Below, piece after piece: positions 7,933 through 15,219 of a stretch of DNA of 15,219 nucleotides. Source of the DNA: an uncultured Desulfobulbaceae bacterium (GTDB taxonomy: Bacteria; Desulfobacterota; Desulfobulbia; Desulfobulbales; BM004); assembly GCA_947258675.1 (NCBI GenBank), contig CAMYJP010000014.1, positions 1 through 15,219 of the forward strand, in the 5' to 3' direction. How positions within the stretch are numbered: position 1 is the stretch's first letter; each line of letters starts with the position of its first letter. The position numbers were made by a program, and so were the translations under genes. The notes beneath the pieces were generated by a model, which saw only the letters and a program-made list of their open reading frames with translations, was not told the origin of the DNA and did not search any database.

Positions 7933-8928
7933 CTAATTGTGATGATCGTCATTAAAAGTTTTTTTTGTTGTTTTCTCAGGTGTCTTGATTTTTCTGAAAT
8001 CGGCCCAAACATCAGCCAGTCCGATTACTGATAAAATAATGATGCCGAAAGTTTGGATTACAACAAAGGCATATATCAGTACTCGCAGTGGCTGGGGTAA
8101 ACCCCATTTGTTCAGTAGACTAGCAAGAACAGCAGCTCCTTGGATAAAAAAAAGGGCTCCCCATATAATTATAACGTTTACCCCAATTGTCTGTATGGGC
8201 GGAGTGAAGAGGATTATAGAAACACTCCCTAAAATAATACCCCATACAAGATTATCGGGTAATTGCCATTCCTTAAAGTTCTGCCAGGGGGCAAGACTCT
8301 GTCGCTTTTTTCTGAGCAGCCAATTGCCAAGAGTCTGGTTAAGCCATACCGTATAAAGGATGCTGGTAATAAGCAAGGCTGGCAGTACCTTTGGTATGAC
8401 CACTCGCAACTGTTCAATGGCAAGTTCAAAATTTTTCCAAGCGTTGCCTGAAAGGCCCGCCTCTTCCCTGTAGAGATTAACAGCGCCTATCAGGCCTCTA
8501 TCCAGAGCGTTTATAAGTTCAATATAAGGGTTGATACGCTCTACCAAACCGAAAATAAGCCAGAATAGCAGCCAGGCCGCACCCAAAGCAAAAATACCGT
8601 TTAAGCCAGCATGAGCAGGTGTTGCTCTCATTTGGGCGGCTTGATAAAATACAAACCCCAACGGTACCAGAGTTAAAGAAAATATCAGTAACGGCAGCGA
8701 ACCAAACAGCAATGCCACCCCGGCGGCAACCAGAATTGAATTTCTGATGAGAACTGAGCCGTCCCTTTGTCCGAAGCAGGCAAGATAATAGAATACCGGC
8801 GCAGGAATAAAGCACGTCAACCAAGCGGCTTTTTCCGGAGTGATTGCCGGAAGAGACAGAATGGCAATCAAGACGACCATGCCTATTCTTATATCTAAAG
8901 CGGTTCTGCTATTTTTCCCCTCAACCAT
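7933..8928 (-). CDS. DUF2232 (YybS-like) multi-pass membrane protein
   Basis: A 331-residue inner-membrane protein with about eight hydrophobic segments (for example near 15-50, 60-95, 110-127, 180-200, 228-247, 251-270 and 283-308) and a short charged C-terminal tail rich in Lys and His. It matches the predicted membrane family DUF2232, which in many bacteria lies between rpsR and rplI or next to rplI-dnaB, exactly as here; this position is the main support for the family name. The biochemical role is not known, and its constant place in a ribosome/replisome operon does not itself prove a role in either. The gap to rpsR is 21 nt and to rplI 35 nt. The Shine-Dalgarno sequence (AGG just before the ATG) is poor, so translation may depend on coupling to rpsR. 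Confidence 0.75.
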   Translation of the reverse strand: MVEGKNSRTALDIRIGMVVLIAILSLPAITPEKAAWLTCFIPAPVFYYLACFGQRDGSVLIRNSILVAAGVALLFGSLPLLIFSLTLVPLGFVFYQAAQMRATPAHAGLNGIFALGAAWLLFWLIFGLVERINPYIELINALDRGLIGAVNLYREEAGLSGNAWKNFELAIEQLRVVIPKVLPALLITSILYTVWLNQTLGNWLLRKKRQSLAPWQNFKEWQLPDNLVWGIILGSVSIILFTPPIQTIGVNVIIIWGALFFIQGAAVLASLLNKWGLPQPLRVLIYAFVVIQTFGIIILSVIGLADVWADFRKIKTPEKTTKKTFNDDHHN

Positions 8929-8949
8929 GCCTGTTGCTGGTGCGTCTAT

Positions 8950-9189
8950 CTAGAAAGGCGTTGAACCGGAATAGGGCATCAAAGCAATTTGCCGAGCCCT
9001 TTTTACGGCCTCAGTAACTTTTCGTTGGTGCTTTGCACAATTTCCGTATATTCGTCTGGGTATTATTTTACCTCGTTCTGTTACGAAATTCCTTAATGTC
9101 CTTACATCCTTATAGTCTATAATCAACTTTGGGTCGGAACAGAAGCGGCAGACTCTTTGTCGTGAGAATATTTTTTTTCTTGGGGGCAT
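8950..9189 (-). CDS. rpsR: 30S ribosomal protein bS18, zinc-binding (C+) form
   Basis: Small-subunit protein that forms a heterodimer with bS6 on the 16S rRNA platform. The 79 residues include the conserved [22 protein letters not shown] (35-56) and the C-terminal [12 protein letters not shown]. It keeps four candidate zinc ligands, Cys14, Cys17, Cys51 and His54, so it is the C+ form rather than the cysteine-poor form found in E. coli. GGAG lies 6 nt upstream of the ATG. It follows rpsF by 92 nt; ssb, which sits between these genes in many bacteria, is absent. Confidence 0.97.
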   Translation of the reverse strand: MPPRKKIFSRQRVCRFCSDPKLIIDYKDVRTLRNFVTERGKIIPRRIYGNCAKHQRKVTEAVKRARQIALMPYSGSTPF

Positions 9190-9281
9190 TGTAGTCTCCG
9201 TTTAAAATGACTTGAATACTGTCAATTATAATTGAATTAAAAAAATAAATTCGATAAATATTATGGTTAATACAGTGGAAC

Positions 9282-9722
9282 CTATTCAACTTCAATCGAT
9301 TCAATGTCAACTTCATTGGCATCATTCATGACTTCTAAGGAATCAGTTTCTTCAGTTTTTTCTGTCTCCTCTGTTTTCTCTTCGCTCACTTCCGGAATCT
9401 TGGCCAGTTCTTCCTTTATGGCATCAGGATCGCATGAATCGGCCAGTTTCAGGGTCATATATTTCAAAACCCTATCATCTATTTTTGAAGTTCGTTCGAT
9501 TTCGGCCACTGCGTCTGGACTTCCCGCATAGTCGATGTAAAGGTAATAGCCCTGATTTTCTTTTTTGATAAGATAGGCCAGCCTTTTAAGGCCCCATTTA
9601 TCTGTTTTGATAATGGTTCCATCGCTGTCTGTAATGATGGCACTGATTCTGTCGGTTAGCTCGGTGATTTGGTCCTCACCGAGACTGGGTCTGAAAATGA
9701 GAATGGTTTCGTAACGTCTCAT
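9282..9722 (-). CDS. rpsF: 30S ribosomal protein bS6 with acidic tail
   Basis: Small-subunit platform protein, partner of bS18. The 146 residues carry the ferredoxin-like fold with MRRYETILIFRPSLGEDQI, GLKRLAYLIKKENQGYYLY (64-82) and DDRVLKYMTLKL. After about residue 105 comes a long acidic, low-complexity tail rich in Glu and Thr (repeated TEETEK-type units), as in E. coli S6, whose tail receives added glutamates from RimK; whether that happens here is unknown. A consensus AGGAGG lies 8 nt before the ATG. It is the first gene of the rpsF-rpsR-DUF2232-rplI-dnaB string, with a candidate promoter and a structured leader just upstream. Confidence 0.97.
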   Translation of the reverse strand: MRRYETILIFRPSLGEDQITELTDRISAIITDSDGTIIKTDKWGLKRLAYLIKKENQGYYLYIDYAGSPDAVAEIERTSKIDDRVLKYMTLKLADSCDPDAIKEELAKIPEVSEEKTEETEKTEETDSLEVMNDANEVDIESIEVE

Positions 9723-9752
9723 ACTGCTTTCCTCCTCTTGGACTAGAAGTGG

Positions 9753-9795
9753 CCCTCGCTTTCCAGATAACCGCAGAGAGCGAGAAGGGTCTGGG
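9753..9795 (-). promoter_or_regulatory. Structured rpsF leader, possible bS6:bS18 autoregulation site
   Basis: In the minus-strand transcript CTCGCT (9779-9784) pairs with AGCGAG (9755-9760), and the stem extends with CC/GG pairs at 9753-9754 past a 2-nt bulge. A second pairing, CCAGA (9790-9794) with TCTGG (9763-9767), crosses the first and so would compete with it or form a pseudoknot. The structure lies 17-30 nt upstream of the rpsF Shine-Dalgarno sequence. Leaders of rpsF in several bacteria bind the bS6:bS18 complex; I do not see the exact CCG-bearing bulge described for that motif, so the identity is a guess. Confidence 0.4.
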
Positions 9796-9824
9796 TTTAT
9801 ACTTCCACACTATTTTTGGAACAA
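9796..9824 (-). promoter_or_regulatory. Candidate sigma70-type promoter for the rpsF operon
   Basis: TTGTTC (9819-9824) and TATAAA (9796-9801) are spaced by 17 nt on the minus strand, in the 141-nt gap between mazG and rpsF. The -10 matches 5 of 6 and the -35 only 3 of 6. Transcription would begin near 9789, so the mRNA would start at the leader hairpin. Confidence 0.4.
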
Positions 9825-9863
9825 AAAACAATCACGAAAACTAACATGGTACAGAATGCACTG

Positions 9864-10676
9864 TCAAATATTTTTTATTTTCTTCCAGTATCCGAGCCAC
9901 TGTTTTTCACCAAGATCGGTGGGAGATTTGCCAGATTCGCTTATGGCATTTTTCATTTTATGAAAACGGTTTGTGAATTTAATTGTAGATGCGTTAAGTG
10001 CATCTTCACAGTTTATACCAAGCTTTCTGCCTATATTTGCCATGACAAAGAGAACGTCACCAAACTCTTCAAAAACTTTCTGTTTTTTTTTGCTATCCAG
10101 AGCCTCTTTTAATTCTGATACTTCTTCAGCTAATTTATGGAAAATCTGATTAACGTTTGCCCACTCAAAACCTGAATGAGCAGCCAACTCTGAAATTCTT
10201 TGAGCTTTTTTCAGAGCCGGGAGAGATCTGGGAACCTCATCAAGAAGAGTTTTTTCTTTCTTGTCCTGGTAGTTATTCTTCTTCTTTTCAGAAGTTTTAA
10301 TTGCGAGCCAGTTTTCTCGCAGTTCCTGTTCAGATTCAGGAACAAAGTTTCCAAAAACATGAGGGTGACGACGGACCATTTTATCAGTAATGTTCGTTAA
10401 AACATCTGTAATGGCAAAATGGTCGTCTTCCTGGTAAAGTTGGCTTAAAAATATAACTAAAAAGATTATATCTCCAAGTTCTTCACAGACATTGTCAGAT
10501 TCCTCCCTATCTATGGCCTCCATTGCTTCATATGTTTCCTCGAGGAGATAGGATTTTATGGTTTGCGGAGACTGTTTTTTGTCCCATGGGCAGCCTTTTT
10601 CCGATCTCAGTGCCCTGACTATCTTGATAAGTTCTCTGAATTTTTTTGTTTCATCGTCCGGTATTTTTTTTACCAT
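9864..10676 (-). CDS. mazG: Nucleoside triphosphate pyrophosphohydrolase MazG
   Basis: Hydrolyses (d)NTPs to NMP and pyrophosphate, removing abnormal nucleotides and, in E. coli, lowering stress signalling. The 270 residues hold two MazG domains. The first has CPWDKKQSPQTIKSYLLEE (29-47), EETYEAMEAI and EELGDIIF (65-72), giving the metal-binding EExxE and ExxD residues, followed by RRHPHVFG (about 101-108). The second has EEVSELKEAL and FEEFGDVLFVMANIGRKLG with the same acidic pattern. Both domains look catalytically complete. It is divergent from the AP2-like gene and lies 141 nt upstream of rpsF on the same strand. The Shine-Dalgarno sequence is weak (AAGG at 12 nt). Confidence 0.95.
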   Translation of the reverse strand: MVKKIPDDETKKFRELIKIVRALRSEKGCPWDKKQSPQTIKSYLLEETYEAMEAIDREESDNVCEELGDIIFLVIFLSQLYQEDDHFAITDVLTNITDKMVRRHPHVFGNFVPESEQELRENWLAIKTSEKKKNNYQDKKEKTLLDEVPRSLPALKKAQRISELAAHSGFEWANVNQIFHKLAEEVSELKEALDSKKKQKVFEEFGDVLFVMANIGRKLGINCEDALNASTIKFTNRFHKMKNAISESGKSPTDLGEKQWLGYWKKIKNI

Positions 10677-11056
10677 AGTGTTAAATGACCTTTTGTTGAA
10701 ATGTCTAATTTAGTGTATAAAATTCATCGGGTATGTTACAGCTTTTTCTTTTTTGTTTAACGGGAAATCCTTTAATATTAGCTAGTTGCTACTCTTGAAT
10801 TTATATAGCAGGAAAGAAAAACTTCTATAGCGGAGATATTAAATCATCCCTTATCTAAAAATGCTTTCTTTTTTGGTTGTAATATAGGCTCACATTGTTA
10901 TATATTGGCACGCGATTTTCTCCCTAACCAACATGTATATCTATTTATGATTTTACCAATAAGCATTTAACCAAAAAGCTGGGTACGTGGCGTTTGAAAA
11001 AAGCTTAATCAATAATAAAAGCCTATCTTTGATAATCTTTTATTTCTGGCGTTGTT
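10677..11056. other. Divergent AT-rich intergenic region between mazG and the AP2-like gene
   Basis: These 380 nt contain no credible open frame on either strand and are visibly richer in A+T than the neighbouring genes, with many T-runs. Weak -10-like boxes exist in both directions (TATACA for mazG, TATATA near 10899 on the plus strand), but none has a convincing -35, so I list no promoter. I see no tRNA-like, repeat or attachment sequence. Promoters for both mazG and the AP2-like gene are expected here. Confidence 0.6.
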
Positions 11057-11110
11057 ATGACTACTTTAGGGACACTAATTAGCGGTATGTTTGAGGAGAT
11101 TGTTTTGTAA
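11057..11110 (+). CDS. Possible 17-codon leader peptide overlapping the AP2-like gene
   Basis: An ATG at 11057 opens the frame MTTLGTLISGMFEEIVL, ending with TAA at 11108-11110. The last A of that stop is the first base of the downstream ATG (TAATG), the usual form of translational coupling. The Shine-Dalgarno sequence GAGGAG of the next gene lies inside this small frame. An inner ATG would give a seven-codon version. No clear Shine-Dalgarno sequence precedes the first ATG, so translation is uncertain. Confidence 0.3.
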   Translation: MTTLGTLISGMFEEIVL

Positions 11111-11547
11111 TGAAGAACCAAAAAAAGCTACTTTTAGAAAAACATAAAGATATAGCGAGGATTGACCAGCAGGAAAAACGCACACATGGCTGGTATGTCC
11201 GTGTTCGATTTGAAGGGAAGACAAATTCTAAATTCTTTTCTGATCGAAAATGCGGTGGTCGATACTCAAGCCTTTTGTCAGCTTTGGCCTGGAGAGATAA
11301 AACAGAAGCCAAATTGGGTAAAGTCAGGACTGACAAACAGATTGTGTCGGTGAGCAATTCAAAAACCGGCGTAGTGGGGGTTCGACTCAATGAGAAGCTG
11401 AATAGATATGAAGTGAGTTGGGTCTCAGCTATCGGTAAACAGGGGAAAACCTCGGTTTCAATTGCCAAGCATGGCAAGGAAAGGGCTCTCGAGATAGCCT
11501 GTGCTATCAGAAAAGCAAAGGAAGCTGCTCGACTTTCAGGAGATTGA
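11110..11547 (+). CDS. Small AP2/ERF-like domain protein
   Basis: A 145-residue basic protein of the bacterial AP2-like type, probably DNA-binding. Residues about 86-135 carry the recognisable AP2 pattern: TGVVGVRLNEKLNRYEVSW, then GKQGKTSVSIAKHGKERALEIACAIRK, that is three strands followed by a helix with the Ala/Cys-rich face. Residues about 24-70 (THGWYVRVRFEGK, FFSDRKCGGRYSSLLSALAWRD) fit a diverged first copy, so it seems to be a two-domain form. There is no nuclease (HNH or GIY-YIG) or integrase motif. GAGGAG lies about 10 nt before the ATG, and the ATG overlaps the stop of a short leader frame. It lies between two housekeeping blocks in AT-rich flanks, which suggests later arrival. Its target and role are unknown; it could be a small regulator or a remnant of a mobile-element protein. 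Confidence 0.7.
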   Translation: MKNQKKLLLEKHKDIARIDQQEKRTHGWYVRVRFEGKTNSKFFSDRKCGGRYSSLLSALAWRDKTEAKLGKVRTDKQIVSVSNSKTGVVGVRLNEKLNRYEVSWVSAIGKQGKTSVSIAKHGKERALEIACAIRKAKEAARLSGD

Positions 11548-11970
11548 ATAGTAATAAATTGTGGAAGCTTTCAAGCATGATTTGTAAGTGAACTAGGTTG
11601 GGCACCCTCAGAATTTACGTTTCAAAAGTTCATAAAAATTATAGGAATAAAACCTGGATGTGCTAATCATTTGGTAGTTCGTCATGGTTACCTTACGCCA
11701 AGGGGAAAACAGGTATAAGCCTGACAGATGAATTGAGGTAAAATGCGATTTAGATGCAGGAAAGTTTAGAATGGCCTTGACAACTTAATGTAGATTAGTA
11801 ATATTGAATGTTTGCGTTATCCGTTTACCTTGTGTTGTTACAGGTGACCCTGATATTTTTTCACATTGATAATCGGGTTTTATAAGAAAAAGCTAAGAAG
11901 AATATTATAACCGGCGGGTCAAGATATAGGGCGTCGGCAAGATTGAGACAAGAAAATTTTGGAGGATTTT
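11548..11970. other. Intergenic region between the AP2-like gene and rplU
   Basis: About 420 nt without an intact gene. It holds a 46-codon open stretch lacking a good start (11581-11718), a strong candidate promoter (11777-11804), a second weaker one with TTCACA (11860-11865) and TATAAG (11881-11886) spaced by 15 nt, and in the expected rplU leader a 6-bp stem CCGGCG/CGTCGG with a 15-nt loop (about 11911-11937). No clear terminator follows the AP2-like gene. Confidence 0.55.
11777..11804 (+). promoter_or_regulatory. Candidate sigma70-type promoter for rplU-rpmA
   Basis: A perfect TTGACA (11777-11782) is followed after 16 nt by TAATAT (11799-11804). Transcription would start near 11811, giving a leader of about 160 nt before the rplU ATG. 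It is the best promoter match in the window and suits a highly expressed ribosomal-protein operon. Confidence 0.5.
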
Positions 11971-12282
11971 ATGTACGCCATTATCCGCACCGGCGGTAAA
12001 CAATATCAGGTTTCGCCCGGCGAACGGCTCAGGGTGGAAAAAATTGAAGGGAATATCGGCGATTCCATCGAATTGTCTGACGTATTGATGGTAGTTGATG
12101 GAGAAAACACCAAAGTCGGTCAGCCAGTTTTAGAAGGAACGACTGTCTCCGCTAAAATTGTTGAGCAGGGAAAGGCCAAAAAAGTAATTGTGTTTAAAAA
12201 GAAACGACGTAAAGGATATCGAGTAAAGAGAGGACACAGACAGTTGTTTACAGCCTTGGAGATTAATGAGATTTCAACATAA
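11971..12282 (+). CDS. rplU: 50S ribosomal protein bL21
   Basis: Large-subunit protein bound to 23S rRNA. The 103 residues are full length: MYAIIRTGGKQYQV at the start, RVEKIEGNIGDSIEL, and the basic C-terminal block VIVFKKKRRKGYRVKRGHRQ with the L21 signature, ending LFTALEINEI. The start is the ATG at 11971, not an in-frame TTG at 11959, because the Shine-Dalgarno GGAGG (11961-11965) lies between the two with 5 nt spacing to the ATG. rpmA follows after 96 nt, the near-universal bL21-bL27 pair. Confidence 0.97.
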   Translation: MYAIIRTGGKQYQVSPGERLRVEKIEGNIGDSIELSDVLMVVDGENTKVGQPVLEGTTVSAKIVEQGKAKKVIVFKKKRRKGYRVKRGHRQLFTALEINEIST

Positions 12283-12378
12283 TTGAATTTTTTCTCTGAG
12301 TTTCCACAGCAGAAGGTCGATAATGTGGTATCATATATCCTTTGGAATTGGTAAAGGTTTAGTGTAAGGGGTAATCAG

Positions 12379-12633
12379 ATGGCTCATAAGAAAGCAGGCG
12401 GAAGTTCAAGGAATGGTCGTGATAGCGCAGGTCAAAGACGCGGTGTGAAAATTTTTGCAGGTCAATCAGTATTAGCAGGGAATATTCTTGTGCGGCAGCT
12501 TGGCACAAAAATACATCCTGGCAGTAATGTTGGTCTTGGTAGGGATTATACACTTTATGCCAAAATTGATGGTGTTGTGGCCTATGAAAATTTTGGCCGG
12601 GACCGCAAGCGGGTCAGCGTTTATCCCGCCTAA
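12379..12633 (+). CDS. rpmA: 50S ribosomal protein bL27
   Basis: Large-subunit protein whose N-terminal tail reaches the peptidyl-transferase centre. The 84 residues begin [16 protein letters not shown], the mature-type N-terminus without the cleavable extension seen in Firmicutes, and contain [19 protein letters not shown] and [20 protein letters not shown] lies 7 nt before the ATG. Second gene of rplU-rpmA-obgE; a small 6-bp hairpin (ACGAAT/ATTCGT, 12635-12649) follows its stop and a much stronger one lies just before obgE. Confidence 0.98.
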   Translation: MAHKKAGGSSRNGRDSAGQRRGVKIFAGQSVLAGNILVRQLGTKIHPGSNVGLGRDYTLYAKIDGVVAYENFGRDRKRVSVYPA

Positions 12634-12730
12634 CACGAATAAGATTCGTTCGAAAAATATCTGAAGAGCAATCTGCAGTACTGATATTAGTGTACATACG
12701 CTTCGGATGACATATAACTCATTATGAGGT

Positions 12731-12760
12731 AAGAATGGCGGGTTTCGGCCCGCCATTCTT
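12731..12760 (+). terminator. Perfect 12-bp hairpin between rpmA and obgE
   Basis: AAGAATGGCGGG (12731-12742) and CCCGCCATTCTT (12749-12760) are exact reverse complements round a TTTCGG loop. The GC-rich core with A-rich and T-rich flanks looks like an intrinsic, possibly bidirectional terminator, though the T-run is short and broken by CTTAATT. It ends 8 nt before the obgE ATG, and the only Shine-Dalgarno sequence for obgE, GAGG at 12726-12729, lies on its far side. It may therefore be a terminator or attenuator that obgE transcripts must read through, a structured spacer in the ribosome-binding site, or both. Confidence 0.75.
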
Positions 12761-12762
12761 AA

Positions 12763-14963
<2,201 letters not shown>

Positions 14964-15059
14964 AAGTTGGGTTCTATTTTATGATGTTATATAAAGTTGG
15001 GCCTGTTATTAATTTGATTTGTTGTTATTCCACCTTAAAACAAATTAGGAGCTAACCAT

Positions 15060-15219
15060 ATGTCCGTACGAGACACTATCGAAGGCATGGCTGCTGAAGC
15101 AAAAAGAGCATCACGGGAATTGGCCAATCTTACTGCATCCTCTAAAAATAATATTCTTAATAAGATGGCGGAAGCGTTGATTGAAAATTCTGAATATATA
15201 CGGCAAGAGAATGAAAAGG
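15060..15219 (+). CDS. proA: Gamma-glutamyl phosphate reductase, N-terminal part cut by window edge
   Basis: Second step of proline synthesis: NADPH-dependent reduction of glutamyl-5-phosphate to glutamate-5-semialdehyde. Only 53 codons are inside the window. The visible residues, MSVRDTIEGMAAEAKRASRE then LANLTASSKNNILNKMAEAL and ENSEYIRQENEK, match the helical N-terminus of ProA, including the AKxASRELA and MAEAL blocks. AGGAG lies 6 nt before the ATG. It lies directly after proB, as expected. Confidence 0.92.
   Translation, partial: MSVRDTIEGMAAEAKRASRELANLTASSKNNILNKMAEALIENSEYIRQENEK

Noticed and set aside
9223..9234. Perfect palindrome CAATTATAATTG between rpsF and rpsR
   Set aside because: It is short and AT-only apart from the ends, and in an AT-rich spacer this is within chance; there is no paired site.
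11545..11718. Readthrough or selenocysteine at the two TGA codons after the AP2-like gene
   Set aside because: The frame is shared and the stops are both TGA, but no SECIS-like hairpin could be recognised beside them and the AP2 domain is already complete before the first TGA.

Overview
The window reads as chromosomal DNA of a Gram-negative (diderm) bacterium, most likely a deltaproteobacterium in the present sense (Desulfobacterota, perhaps the Desulfobulbales). The LptE lipoprotein shows that an LPS-bearing outer membrane is present. The two gene strings rpsF-rpsR-DUF2232-rplI-dnaB and rplU-rpmA-obgE-proB-proA are arrangements familiar from that group. The lineage is an inference from gene content and order and has not been tested by a tree.

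Layout. All genes from 1 to about 10676 lie on the minus strand; those from about 11057 to the end lie on the plus strand. Reading the minus strand from the centre outward: mazG (nucleotide clean-up); the ribosomal/replication operon rpsF, rpsR, a DUF2232 membrane protein, rplI and dnaB; leuS with lptE; dusB; and last the 5' part of a large secreted LamG-domain protein that runs off the left edge. Reading the plus strand: a small AP2-domain protein in an AT-rich stretch, then rplU, rpmA, obgE, proB and the first 53 codons of proA, cut by the right edge.

Most of the window is housekeeping: translation (bS6, bS18, bL9, bL21, bL27, LeuRS, DusB), replication (DnaB), ribosome assembly (Obg), proline synthesis (ProB, ProA), LPS transport (LptE) and nucleotide sanitation (MazG). 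I found no CRISPR array, transposase, tRNA or rRNA, and no clear new multi-gene system.

The parts worth a second look are mostly non-coding or at gene edges. (1) A perfect 12-bp hairpin sits between the only visible Shine-Dalgarno sequence of obgE and its start codon. (2) A long, nearly continuous hairpin lies between rplI and dnaB. (3) AT-rich inverted repeats encode the start and signal peptide of lptE. (4) A hairpin with a competing pairing lies in the rpsF leader. (5) A two-copy AP2-like protein, preceded by a 17-codon leader peptide that overlaps its start, is lodged between mazG and rplU. (6) The incomplete secreted protein at the left edge has two tandem beta-rich domains before its LamG domain.
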